64,000 nt of DNA, taken from UBA5429 sp942493315 (lineage in GTDB: Bacteria > Bacteroidota > Bacteroidia > Bacteroidales > WCHB1-69). Location of the stretch: assembly GCA_942493315.1 (NCBI GenBank), contig OW818690.1:1674001-1738000 (forward strand), written 5' to 3'. The translations under genes and the position numbers were made by a program. The notes under the pieces were generated by a model, which saw only the letters and a list, made by a program, of their open reading frames with translations, had not been told where the DNA came from and ran no database searches. Shown here one piece after another: positions 35,938 to 43,571 of the stretch; the first letter of the stretch is position 1, and every line of letters begins with the position of its first letter.

Positions 35938-35983
35938 ACTACGGACTACAGACAACGGACTGCGGACTACGGACTGCGGACTT
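35938..35983. repeat. Short array of ACTACGGACT-type units
   Basis: Roughly 8-10 bp units (GACTACGGACTACAGAC, GGACTGCGGACTACGG). The same words recur at 54106-54135 and 54588-54622. No gene. Confidence 0.75.
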
Positions 35984-36070
35984 GGGTTATTCTGCCATAA
36001 GGATAACAAATGAGATTATACTAACGGGTTGGGTATTATATCTTCAGTATTGATTGTTTTGATTTAATTT

Positions 36071-37075
36071 TTATATCTGATTTAACTCAAAAGCATATTC
36101 ATAACTGATTTCGCTTTTCCCTTTTTCGTTTTTCTTCCATGCCTCCTCTAAATGACTTAACTCAATGATATCATGAGTGCTGGTTGATTTGAATACATTT
36201 GCGACTCTTTCTAATGTTTCTAGCTCATTAGCAGAGAATAAATCAGCTTTAAAATGTCTGTTTTCTCTTGCTGTGAATTTTTCACCTGTATAGCCATTTG
36301 AAAATTCTGTCGTAGCAATATTTATTTCATTAATGTTGGTTAAATATTCAAAAATACTTTGAAAATTGTTTGGGACAGGCCCCATATCAATAGCTTTATA
36401 TCTCATTCCGCTAATGGAAAAACAACTTTTTTTGAACATTAAAAAATCGGAATAAAATAGCAACTTGTTCATTTTTGTTTTGAATGGTTCCATTTTTTCT
36501 GAAAAGAAAACTACCATTTCAGTAAATTTTTCAAAGTTGGGATTCCTATATCCTGAAAAAATATCCGCTAAATGATTGCCCATTAAATACTTTTTAAAAT
36601 TCAAATCGAAAATATTTCGTTTTTTATCTAATAACAATAATTGAGCCTTTTGAATAAATTTTTCTTTCATTTTTTCATCCAATGTTCCACATATTTCCAC
36701 CATATTAATAAAAAACTTTGGGTCATCCATCATTTGAATTATTTTGGCATTGGCTACACTGGGCATTTCACCGGCTTCATATTGTCGATAACTATTTATA
36801 CCAAATCCCAAAATGTCGGACATTTTGACTGCAGATAAATTGTATTTTTCTCTAATCCTTATTATTTCATCGGGAAATGGAATATTGAATTTATCACGGT
36901 ATTGGTTAAATACCTGATTCATATTCACTTCATCTATAGATGTTGTAGTAAATTGCTCTCCACTATCCTCGCATAAATAATAATGAAAAACAATTTCAAA
37001 TGTTTCTTTTCTGAAATTCATTGACCTACGTTCTTTGGTCAGTTTCATTTCTTTACCGGTTATTGGACTTTTCAT
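36071..37075 (-). CDS. Antitoxin-like protein with HTH and Panacea/DUF4065 (SocA/GepA) domain
   Basis: 334 residues. The N-terminal 60 residues resemble the MqsA-type leader but have lost most zinc Cys (MKSPITGKEM where CPxCG would be expected; YLCEDSGEQ remains). Residues about 65-115 are a helix-turn-helix (FPDEIIRIREKYNLSAVKMSDILGFGINSYRQYEAGEMPSVANAK). Residues 180-320 fit DUF4065/Panacea (KMNKLLFYSDFLMFKKSCFSISGMRYKAIDMGPVPNNFQSIFEYL...FSANELETLERVANVFK). Panacea domains are antitoxin modules that pair with many unrelated toxins. The gene follows a 39-codon ORF by 6 nt under a shared promoter, making it an antitoxin candidate with that small ORF as possible partner. Confidence 0.85.
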   Translation of the reverse strand: MKSPITGKEMKLTKERRSMNFRKETFEIVFHYYLCEDSGEQFTTTSIDEVNMNQVFNQYRDKFNIPFPDEIIRIREKYNLSAVKMSDILGFGINSYRQYEAGEMPSVANAKIIQMMDDPKFFINMVEICGTLDEKMKEKFIQKAQLLLLDKKRNIFDLNFKKYLMGNHLADIFSGYRNPNFEKFTEMVVFFSEKMEPFKTKMNKLLFYSDFLMFKKSCFSISGMRYKAIDMGPVPNNFQSIFEYLTNINEINIATTEFSNGYTGEKFTARENRHFKADLFSANELETLERVANVFKSTSTHDIIELSHLEEAWKKNEKGKSEISYEYAFELNQI

Positions 37076-37081
37076 ATTGGT

Positions 37082-37201
37082 TTATTTTAAAGGATATTGC
37101 ATATTTTTTTGGGCTAAATGAAAAGAAATACATCCCAAATCTTCATTTTTTCTTTGAAGTTTTTTAAAAAGGATGTAACATCTACTTCTAAGCTCATTCA
37201 T
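37082..37201 (-). CDS. 39-aa small ORF ahead of the Panacea gene, candidate toxin or leader
   Basis: A short frame from ATG at 37201 to TAA at 37082, MNELRSRCYILFKKLQRKNE...AQKNMQYPLK, basic and not hydrophobic. It lies between a near-consensus promoter and the Panacea gene, six bases before the latter's ATG. Toxins paired with Panacea antitoxins are very diverse and some are tiny, so it may be the toxin; it may equally be a leader peptide or not translated. No family recognised. Confidence 0.4.
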   Translation of the reverse strand: MNELRSRCYILFKKLQRKNEDLGCISFHLAQKNMQYPLK

Positions 37202-37218
37202 TTATAATTTTAATGCTG

Positions 37219-37260
37219 CAAAGATACAATTATTTACTTGGAAAAGCAACTATAAAGTTG
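37219..37260 (-). promoter_or_regulatory. Promoter and palindrome of the Panacea operon
   Basis: Minus strand TTG (37249-37247), 20-nt spacer, TATCTTTG (37226-37219): consensus Bacteroidota promoter. The palindrome CAACTTTATAGTTG (37247-37260) overlaps the -33 box, a good place for autorepression by the HTH antitoxin. Confidence 0.7.
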
Positions 37261-37321
37261 AAAATATATTTATTATTAAATAAATACAATTTTAAAGTAA
37301 CAATCACAGTAGGTTCTTGAT

Positions 37322-37415
37322 TGGGTTTCTACGTGCCACTCATGGGTTTCTTTCATCCGCTATTGGGTTTCTACCAGCCGTTCACCGGTTTCTACCAGCC
37401 GCTGACGGGTTTCTG
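37322..37415. repeat. 21-bp tandem array, short copy
   Basis: About four and a half units of TGGGTTTCTACCAGCCGCTGA type, including TGGGTTTCTTTCATCCGCTAT, which is nearly identical to the first unit of the array at 38475. Same orientation as that array; the two flank the outer-membrane protein gene at 37496-38305. Confidence 0.9.
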
Positions 37416-37495
37416 TTTTAGAAAGTATAAAATAAATCTTAATCTAATCCGTTAAATAAACGATATCACTCTCAGATAAATTAATTTTTTAGCTC

Positions 37496-38305
37496 ATGAA
37501 TAAATGGATACAATCATTAATCTTACTTTTTTTGATTCCCATTTCTTTATTGGGGCAAACCAATGTAGCATATTCCGAATTAAAAAAGTACAGCAACTTT
37601 GGATTTACTTTTGGAGGGGTCCTCTTTGATAAAGCACAAATTGATTTTGAACAAGGAACTTATCCAATTTCTTCTATACCTATTCCAAGTTTTTGTTTTG
37701 GGTTTCATTATAATTTACCTATTTATGGAAAATGGTCAATAGAAACAGGACTTCTTTTTGTAAACGAAGCATCTTTAAGTATAAAATACAAATTTTTAGA
37801 GGAAGATTATTTTTATCCGGAACAAAATGAAGAAGTTAAATTTAATACATGTGAATGGTTAACACCTTCCATTCCATTTTCTGTCAAATATAAAATTAAA
37901 ATTGGAGTAAAATTGTACATAGATTTTAAAATGGGAATGAAAATGATGCTTTTAGTACCTTCAGGTGGTGGTTTAACAAATGTTATGTCAATGGATACTG
38001 GTTATTGTTCTAATTTAAGAATTAGTGTCTCATCTCCAAATGATTGTTTTGTTATCGGAAGTCTCATCTCAAGTATAAGTTACTCATTAGATCTAAATAA
38101 AATTCTTTTAGGGTTTGAACTTTCAAGAACCATGAATTTTCACAACACATATTCAGGGGGCTTCAGATTCTATAACCTTATAACAAATCCAGATGTATAT
38201 GGGTATTACAATCTTTCAGGTAATTATTGGGCATTGAATGTTAATATTCATTTTTTGAATAAAAAGTACAGGAAAGAACAAAAGATTCAACGTAAAAAAA
38301 CATAA
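37496..38305 (+). CDS. Predicted outer-membrane beta-barrel protein (PorT-like)
   Basis: 269 residues with signal peptide (MNKWIQSLILLFLIPISLLGQ). Alternating strands with aromatic ends: FGFTFGGVLFDKAQIDF, FGFHYNLPIYGKWSIETGLLFV, IPFSVKYKIKIGVKLYIDFKMGMKM, WALNVNIHFLNKKY at the C-terminus. This matches the general outer-membrane protein beta-barrel (PorT-like) pattern; no precise family. It is flanked on both sides by direct 21-bp repeat arrays. The final Lys/Arg-rich tail is unusual for a barrel end. Confidence 0.7.
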   Translation: MNKWIQSLILLFLIPISLLGQTNVAYSELKKYSNFGFTFGGVLFDKAQIDFEQGTYPISSIPIPSFCFGFHYNLPIYGKWSIETGLLFVNEASLSIKYKFLEEDYFYPEQNEEVKFNTCEWLTPSIPFSVKYKIKIGVKLYIDFKMGMKMMLLVPSGGGLTNVMSMDTGYCSNLRISVSSPNDCFVIGSLISSISYSLDLNKILLGFELSRTMNFHNTYSGGFRFYNLITNPDVYGYYNLSGNYWALNVNIHFLNKKYRKEQKIQRKKT

Positions 38306-38474
38306 ATTCATTTTTCTTCTCTCGAGTTCCCAAACTCCATTAAAGTTAGAGCAATTTCTGATTGATTTTAAAACTTAGGAAAACGATATTTATTTTACTT
38401 CAAAAAGTGATCAAAATTAGACATATATCATCTGAATCCATAGACATTAAACGATCACAGAAGACACTTGATAT

Positions 38475-38705
38475 TGGGTTTCTTTCATCCGCTCATGCGT
38501 TTCTGCACGCCGCTAATGGGTTTCTACCAGCCGCTGACGAGTTTCTGCATGCCGCTTATGGGTTTCTACCAGCCGCTCATGGGTTTCTGCATGCCGCTGA
38601 TGTGTTTCTGCATGCCACTCATGAATGTCTGCATGCCGTTGACTGGTTTCTACTAACCTCTTATGGAGTTCTATCACACGCTCATGGGTTTCTACATGCA
38701 ACTAA
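38475..38705. repeat. 21-bp tandem array, 11 units
   Basis: Eleven consecutive 21-bp units, consensus TGGGTTTCTACCAGCCGCTCA, with the centre alternating ACCAG / GCATG / GCACG. Because 21 is a multiple of three, several frames stay open through it; on the minus strand it would read as a heptad (THERLVE / THKRHAE), on the plus strand as GFLHAAD-like heptads. No start, signal or neighbour supports translation, so I annotate it as a minisatellite. Confidence 0.93.
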
Positions 38706-38810
38706 GGAAGAGTCATAATGGGTTGCATGCACTCACAAACAAATATACTATCTGAAGATTGTGAAATATTGGATTAATTTATTTGAGATGACTCTAATGG
38801 GGATTTTGAA

Positions 38811-38911
38811 ACCTCCCTGATCCATATCCACACCGATTTAGTCGGGCTTGTTTCAGGGTGCGTTTCGCTCCCGTTATTCGTACCGATCTGGTCGCCATTG
38901 ACATCCCTAAA
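38811..38911 (+). repeat. Dispersed repeat, short variant, upstream of the DUF6338 cassette
   Basis: Contains CCATATCCACACCGATTT, GTCGGGCTTGTTTCAGGG, TTTCGCTCCCGT..TTCGTACCGA and GTCGCC..ACATCCCTAA. Aligns in direct orientation with 39903-39994 and shares TTCGCTCCCGTACTTCG-type words with the long copy at 55151-55328. Followed at once by a terminator. Confidence 0.65.
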
Positions 38912-38945
38912 GAAAAAAAATCTGCTTATTGCAGATTTCTTTTTG
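38911..38945 (+). terminator. Hairpin terminator after the short repeat variant
   Basis: AAATCTGC / GCAGATTT with TTATT loop, A run before and T run after. It would isolate the DUF6338 promoter from upstream transcription. Confidence 0.75.
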
Positions 38946-38971
38946 TTTTATTGAATTTATTTCTATTTTTG
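38942..38971 (+). promoter_or_regulatory. Promoter of the DUF6338 cassette
   Basis: TTTG (38942-38945), 18-nt spacer, TATTTTTG (38964-38971), a consensus-like Bacteroidota promoter 40 nt before the ATG at 39012. Confidence 0.65.
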
Positions 38972-39011
38972 CAAAGTAAAAAAAACTGTCCAAAAAAAAC
39001 AAAAGAAATAT

Positions 39012-39692
39012 ATGGAACAATTAATAGAAATTTTTAGACATTTTTTCTTTTTGTTAATTCCAGGTGTTATAGTTACATTAACAATAATGAAAATCAAAGA
39101 TGGATATAAAATAACAAATTGGGAATTTGTTATTTATTCATGTCTATATGGTCTTGCTACATTTTTGATAATGGAAATATGCTATTCTTTATATAATTTT
39201 TTTTATTGTATTTTAAGTCCAAATTATTCTATAATTTTTAAGACAAATCTTTCAATCTGGGATTATTTATTTAATAACAATAATAAAATTAATAATTACG
39301 AAATACTGATTTCATATATTGTATCAATACCAATTGGTTTTTTCTTTGTTTATTTTGCTTCTAAAAAAATATTTTTTAAATTGTTTCAAAAATATAAGTT
39401 AACAAATCAATTTGGGACTAATGATGTATGGTCAGAATTTCTTAGTAAAGATTCAACCACTTGGATTGTTGTCAGAAATGAAAATGTAGGATTAACATAT
39501 TATGGACATTTGACTCATTGGTCTGATTCACATTCAAAGAAAGAATTAGTTTTACAAAATGTTGATGTTTATACAACTAAAGATTGGGTACTCAAATATA
39601 AATGCGATCATGTTTACTTGGATTTAGACAATATCAATTATTCAATTGAAGTTTTACCCTTAAAACAACCTAAAAATGAAAAAGTTAAATGA
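39012..39692 (+). CDS. DUF6338 family membrane protein
   Basis: 226 residues. Three N-terminal membrane segments (FFFLLIPGVIVTLTIM; FVIYSCLYGLATFLIMEICYSLYNFFY; ILISYIVSIPIGFFFVYFA) followed by a cytosolic domain with NQFGTNDVWSEFLSKDSTTWIVVRNENVGLTYYGHLTHWSDSHSKKELVLQNVDVYTT, the DUF6338 pattern. Function unknown in the family. It is an accessory gene with its own promoter, overlaps a 48-aa ORF, and sits between two direct repeats each followed by a terminator. Very AT-rich codons. Confidence 0.8.
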   Translation: MEQLIEIFRHFFFLLIPGVIVTLTIMKIKDGYKITNWEFVIYSCLYGLATFLIMEICYSLYNFFYCILSPNYSIIFKTNLSIWDYLFNNNNKINNYEILISYIVSIPIGFFFVYFASKKIFFKLFQKYKLTNQFGTNDVWSEFLSKDSTTWIVVRNENVGLTYYGHLTHWSDSHSKKELVLQNVDVYTTKDWVLKYKCDHVYLDLDNINYSIEVLPLKQPKNEKVK

Positions 39693-39822
39693 AATTATTG
39701 AAACAAAAGACACTACTGTAAAAGACATTTCAAAAAAAGTAGAAGTTAATGAAGTTAACATTAAAGGTAATACAAAAGATGTTTCTTCAGATAAACCCAA
39801 AATTGAGCCGGCCCCAAGATAA
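39676..39822 (+). CDS. 48-aa protein downstream of DUF6338
   Basis: Starts inside the end of the DUF6338 gene (17-nt overlap) and reads MKKLNEIIETKDTTVKDISK...DKPKIEPAPR. Hydrophilic and probably disordered, with a Pro-rich end. Overlap and codon use like its neighbour support translation by coupling. No known family. It may be a partner of the membrane protein. Confidence 0.55.
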   Translation: MKKLNEIIETKDTTVKDISKKVEVNEVNIKGNTKDVSSDKPKIEPAPR

Positions 39823-39902
39823 TTATCATAGATGGTGTTTATATTAATTAATCCTCTTATTTCCCATTAATAATTCTATTTTGTATTTCAAAATCCCTAT
39901 AC

Positions 39903-39994
39903 TCCATTTCACACCGACTTCTTTTGTCTTGTTATTGGATGAGCTTCGCTCCCGTACTTCGTACCGACATAGTCGCCTTCCACATCCCTAATGC
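39903..39994 (+). repeat. Dispersed repeat, short variant, downstream of the DUF6338 cassette
   Basis: CTCCATTTCACACCGACTT..GCTTCGCTCCCGTACTTCG..CCGACATAGTCGCC..CACATCCCTAATGC. Direct-orientation relative of 38811-38911, so the DUF6338 cassette is bracketed by the pair. The terminal CCCTAATGC is the same end as in the long structured copies. Confidence 0.65.
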
Positions 39995-40021
39995 AAAAAA
40001 TCTGTTTCAAACAGTTTTTTT
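39995..40021 (+). terminator. Terminator of the DUF6338 cassette
   Basis: CTGTTT / AAACAG with one-base loop between an A run and a T run, directly after the repeat end at 39994. Confidence 0.75.
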
Positions 40022-40201
40022 ATAACTTAGTCACTTTGAATACAGTAATACTTATATTTTAAATTCTTTTTGTACTCTTTTTGTACTTTTTTTCTTCAAA
40101 AAATGTGATCAAAAAAATTGAATAAATAACTTTTAAATAAGATATATGTTAATAAAAAAAGGTATATCAATATGATATTCAATATGTTATATCATCTATA
40201 T

Positions 40202-40270
40202 GTTATTAACATAATAGTGTTAATAACTTTAATTTTAAATTATTTTTATTAAATATTTTTTGTATTTTTG
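40202..40270 (+). promoter_or_regulatory. Inverted repeat and -7 box ahead of the retropepsin cassette
   Basis: A perfect 10-bp inverted repeat GTTATTAACA (40202-40211) / TGTTAATAAC (40218-40227) with 6-nt spacer lies 35 nt before TATTTTTG (40263-40270). No TTTG box at the right distance. A regulator site is an inference. Confidence 0.45.
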
Positions 40271-40348
40271 CGGAGCGCGATATGCGTTGTTTTTTGAATG
40301 AAATTTTTAAACATATATATATACATTAACCGATTAATTTTGAAAGTT

Positions 40349-40585
40349 ATGTTAGACAACGAATTTGATTACTTTATTGAAAACAAAGATGTTTTATTTG
40401 AAAAATATCCAAATAAATACATTGTAATTCAGAATTGTGAAGTAAAATATTCTACTGACACTTTTGAAGATGCTATTACTTACGGAAATAAAACTTTTGG
40501 AATGGGAAATTTTCTAATACAGTTTTGTGGGAATTCCTCTGATTGCTATACTCAAATATTCCATACGTCTGCAATTTTTGTTTAA
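40349..40585 (+). CDS. Small protein, DUF5678-like
   Basis: 78 residues starting MLDNEFDYFIENKDVLFEKY; the open frame extends 17 codons upstream with low-complexity sequence. The core FEKYPNKYIVIQNCEVKYSTDTFEDAITYGNKTFGMGNFLIQF resembles DUF5678 (KYPGKYVAI...V....D..EA). Its stop overlaps the next gene's start (TAATG), so translation is coupled to the aspartic protease. Pairing of such a small protein with a retropepsin-like protease recurs in other genomes as I recall, but the function is unknown. Confidence 0.65.
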   Translation: MLDNEFDYFIENKDVLFEKYPNKYIVIQNCEVKYSTDTFEDAITYGNKTFGMGNFLIQFCGNSSDCYTQIFHTSAIFV

Positions 40586-41142
40586 TGTTTCACATACATT
40601 CCATAACAATTCCTTTTAACGGATTATCTCAGCAGATAACTTCTGACATTGTAATTACTAATTTAAATTCAAATACGTCTATTACTACAAAAGGATTATG
40701 GGATACTGGGGCTTCCCATTCAGCAATTACTTCACAATTGGCCAAGTCAATTGGATTAACTCCAATATCCAAAACCATTGCTGTAACAGCTAATGGATCT
40801 GTTAGAGCTAATGTTTACAATGTAAAATTAACCTTACATAATGAAAATATTTATCAATATACTCGAATTACTGAATGTTCAAAACTTTCAGATGAAAACA
40901 TAAATGTATTAATAGGAATGAATGTAATTAATAAAGGTGATTTTATTATTTCAAATTATAATGGTAAAACAGTTTTAACTTTTCGTATTCCATCTATTAA
41001 GTCTTATGATTTTGTGAAAAAACACAATAAGAAATCAAAAATAATTAATACGATTGTACATTTTAATACTAAATGTTCCTGTGGAAGTGGAAAGAGGTAT
41101 TTACGTTGTTGTGGAATTAAAAATGTCAAAAAAATAAAATGA
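40585..41142 (+). CDS. Retropepsin-like aspartic protease with C-terminal SEC-C zinc motif
   Basis: 185 residues. The N-terminal domain has the single-lobe aspartic protease signature GLWDTGASHSAIT and the flap/second-half motif NVLIGMNVINKGDFIISNYNGKTVLTFRIPS, so it would work as a homodimer in the cytosol. The last 30 residues carry CSCGSGKRYLRCCG, a SEC-C zinc motif known from SecA and many fusion proteins and thought to bind proteins or nucleic acid. Linked by overlapping stop-start to the DUF5678-like gene and 4 nt from a membrane protein gene. The substrate is unknown; the membrane protein or the small partner are candidates. Confidence 0.85.
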   Translation: MFHIHSITIPFNGLSQQITSDIVITNLNSNTSITTKGLWDTGASHSAITSQLAKSIGLTPISKTIAVTANGSVRANVYNVKLTLHNENIYQYTRITECSKLSDENINVLIGMNVINKGDFIISNYNGKTVLTFRIPSIKSYDFVKKHNKKSKIINTIVHFNTKCSCGSGKRYLRCCGIKNVKKIK

Positions 41143-41146
41143 GAGT

Positions 41147-42082
41147 ATGTCTGATACTGGGCAATTTATAATAGGAATATCTATAGGAATTTTATTTGCT
41201 ATAATTGGGTTTATTGATATACTTAGTTTTAGGGTTGCTAAAAGGTCGTTTCTAAATTATTTAATTCATCTATCAACTAGTTCTTTGCCATTAATTTTAC
41301 AAACCATCGGTTTGAAAGTATCCGATAAATTTTATATTTCATATTATTTGTCTTTTATTGTTTTTACAATTTTTATAATTTTTTTCATTTACAAGACTAC
41401 TTATTCGAAGCTATTGCATCACTTAAATAATTTAAATCCTAATCATAATTTAACATTTCTGGGATTTTTAATTTATGGATATAAGAATTTTATTAAGGAA
41501 ATTGAAAAAGAAAAAAGTAAAGCATTATTAACTATTTCTGAAAATTTTAAAGATTTGCCTACGCCTTCTCCATTATGGAGCTATTATAAAGATGCAGGCC
41601 TATTTGTAAGACAATTATACAACATTAAAAAAGATGATTCTGTTGTTTATGTTTATTGTATATTACAATCTTTTATCGATACTTTTATTGGGAACTCTAA
41701 TGCCCGCTTTACTTTGAGAAAAAATGAAAATGGTGAAATGGTTACTAAATTAACAACACGCACAGAAACATTTCCTTCACCTATTCCACTTAGCCAGGTA
41801 AATATGATTTCAAAATCCTTAGAAATTGGGATTCCATTATTATATTCGATCAACAAAGAATATCATTACAGTACTGGAAAAAATACAGTGCCCAAAATTT
41901 ATCCTGAATATGTAACATATTGTTTGACTAATATTAAAAATGAACCTGAATATAGTGTTTGTTTAGAAGTAAAATTCGGTTTTGAAGGGCTGTTAAAATC
42001 TATAGTAAATTCGGCATTATTTTCAATAATTTGTGAAACCATCGCTTCTGAAATCAGAGGAAAAGACATTAAATTTAACTAA
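41147..42082 (+). CDS. Membrane protein of unknown function in the retropepsin cassette
   Basis: 311 residues. Two or three N-terminal membrane helices (FIIGISIGILFAIIGFIDIL; FLNYLIHLSTSSLPLILQTIGL; YISYYLSFIVFTIFIIFFIY) and a soluble domain of about 200 residues (SENFKDLPTPSPLWSYYKDAGLFVRQLYNIKKDDSVVYVYCILQSFIDTFIGNSNARFTLRKNENGEM...). The soluble part looks like a sensor or adaptor, but I recognise no family. Four nt after the protease gene, so very likely one operon. Confidence 0.65.
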   Translation: MSDTGQFIIGISIGILFAIIGFIDILSFRVAKRSFLNYLIHLSTSSLPLILQTIGLKVSDKFYISYYLSFIVFTIFIIFFIYKTTYSKLLHHLNNLNPNHNLTFLGFLIYGYKNFIKEIEKEKSKALLTISENFKDLPTPSPLWSYYKDAGLFVRQLYNIKKDDSVVYVYCILQSFIDTFIGNSNARFTLRKNENGEMVTKLTTRTETFPSPIPLSQVNMISKSLEIGIPLLYSINKEYHYSTGKNTVPKIYPEYVTYCLTNIKNEPEYSVCLEVKFGFEGLLKSIVNSALFSIICETIASEIRGKDIKFN

Positions 42083-42091
42083 AAATTAATT

Positions 42092-42283
42092 ATGAATATC
42101 AAAGTATTTTGTTTTTTTAAGAAAAAAAAATCAAATTTAGTTGAAAACAAAAATTGTGATTCGAATGAAAAACTTTCTGATGATAAAATTGACAAAATAT
42201 CAAAATTGTTATATGAAAATAAAGGTGTCACCATTTCAGAAGAATCACAACAAAAGATTTTTTTTATAATGAATTCAAAATAA
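42092..42283 (+). CDS. 63-aa hydrophilic protein, last ORF of the retropepsin cassette
   Basis: MNIKVFCFFKKKKSNLVENKNCDSNEKLSDDKIDKISKLLYENKGVTISEESQQKIFFIMNSK. Lys/Asn-rich, predicted helical at the C-terminus. It starts 9 nt after the membrane protein stop. AT-rich DNA gives many chance frames, so the call rests on spacing and orientation. Confidence 0.4.
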   Translation: MNIKVFCFFKKKKSNLVENKNCDSNEKLSDDKIDKISKLLYENKGVTISEESQQKIFFIMNSK

Positions 42284-42514
42284 TTCATTAAGGTTTTATT
42301 TTTTTTCACCGGTAAAACCAGTGCATTTTATTTAATTCATCTTTGCTTCTTTTTTTGTTAAAAAAGTGTTAAAATACTCTTTTAGCCGATGGGTCGTTGT
42401 TTCTTCCTTTCCCTTTAACCCTTTTTTAGGGGAAAACATTTGTAATTATTTTATAATGGTTTAAATTTGAGAGAGATTAAAAATTACAAAAGAAATTTGA
42501 TTTTACCTGATTTA

Positions 42515-42581
42515 GTCCCTCGTCTCCAGTCCTTGTCTCCAGTCATTAGTCTGCAGTCCCTCGTCTCCTGTCCCTTGTCCG
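42515..42581. repeat. Short-unit array of CCCTCGTCTCCAGTC type
   Basis: Irregular 7-10 bp units (CCTCGTCTCCAGTCC, TTGTCTCCAGTC, CTGCAGTCC). The words recur at 54369-54394. It abuts the 3' end of structured repeat copy B. Confidence 0.75.
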
Positions 42582-42585
42582 AAAT

Positions 42586-42746
42586 GCATTAGGGCGGAGG
42601 CCAGGTACCCCGCAAGTTGAACAGCATAGTGGTGCACGAGACGGGCAGAGCGACGGAGGAGCTCCTGCACGGCCGATGCACCACTTGGCTGTGAAACGAG
42701 GAGTACAGGCCGGAGACCGACGGCGAGCCTGCGAGCCGGAATGCCC
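42586..42746 (-). ncRNA. Structured dispersed repeat, copy B
   Basis: Read on the minus strand: 5' GGGCATTCCGGC, GCCGTCGGTCTCCGGCC, then outer stem AGTGGTGCA / TGCACCACT (42685-42677 and 42636-42628), inner GCA-G-GAGC / GCTC-TGC hairpin, and the 3' end TTGCGGGGTACC..GGCCTCCGCCCTAATGC. Same ends and layout as copy A, with different but still paired stems. 161 nt. No coding capacity. Confidence 0.75.
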
Positions 42747-42813
42747 TGAATAATAAGCTAATGTGATAATATGTTAATAAGCAAATTAAAATAAAAATTA
42801 AAAATGAATTGTA

Positions 42814-43439
42814 TTACAATTTGTACCCAATACTAAAGGAAAAGAAATCATGAAATTCCCACTCAAAGTTTTGTTTGAATAATTTTGGCTCATCACCTAT
42901 GATAAAATGAACTCCAATACCGAATTTCTGAGTGATAAAAAAATGTTCATTAATCATGATTTTCATCCCAATTCCTAATGTATTTTCAATCCAAAGAAAG
43001 GGACCAAAATATTCGATGTAATTCCTATAAAGGTATTGATCAGCAGGATCGGAACTGATAATTGTTGAATCTATCCTATCAATGATATACATACTTGTTC
43101 TTGTTGTTGAGTATTTCATCTGAAAGTCGTAGAATATGTAAGGTTTAAATTGATCAAATTTATTAAAAACATATTGATTATAGAACAAGTTTAAGTTAAG
43201 AAAGTGAACAATATCCGTCGCAAACAATCTTTTATAAAATATATTATTTTGGTCATCCGGTTGTTTAATAGAATTAATATTACAACCGAGCCCAATCCCA
43301 AATTCCATCGTTTTCCATTCTTTTGAATAGGCTAATGTTACATTTTTCCCGGCTCCTGTGGAATAATAGATTAGGTTTATATTTTGAGCATTCCCATTAA
43401 AACAAAAAAAAGCAATGAATAAAAAAATAGATGTTTCAT
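42814..43439 (-). pseudogene. Outer-membrane beta-barrel protein with a frameshift in its signal peptide
   Basis: The body is open on the minus strand up to a stop at 43450 and reads NINLIYYSTGAGKNVTLAYSKEWKTMEFGIGLG...SFSIGYKL, a small barrel of about 190 residues with Phe/Tyr-rich strands. No start codon exists in that frame before the signal region. An ATG at 43439 in the next frame begins MKHLFF and one extra T restores a perfect signal peptide, MKHLFFLFIAFFCFNGNAQ, joined to the body. The missing base falls in a T7 (43422-43428) or T8 (43404-43411) run. This is either a phase-variable switch, a decayed gene or a homopolymer sequencing error. Confidence 0.75.
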
Positions 43440-43571
43440 AAAAACTGATTTAAAGGATTTTCATCATTTCTTGATTTACATAACTTCAAAACATGCTGAG
43501 ATATTGTTTCTGAATTGATTATTTTGAAACCTTGATTTTTTGGAGTTTTAGACAGTTCCATTAATTCAAAA

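Noticed and set aside
37322..38705. 21-bp arrays as a CRISPR pair
   Set aside because: Units are directly adjacent with no spacers.
38362..38718. Open frames through the 21-bp array (118 aa plus strand, 62 aa either strand) that read as heptad-repeat proteins
   Set aside because: A 21-bp period keeps all frames without stops open; no signal, start context or neighbour supports translation, and several frames are equally open.
38811..39994. Repeats around the DUF6338 cassette as classical integron attC sites
   Set aside because: No GTTRRRY / RYYYAAC core pair is found at the ends and no integron integrase is in the window; only the cassette-like layout is retained as a hypothesis.
42079..42309. 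76-aa minus-strand frame opposite the last small ORF of the retropepsin cassette
   Set aside because: AT-rich, Phe-rich composition without family features, antisense to an ORF that fits the operon spacing.
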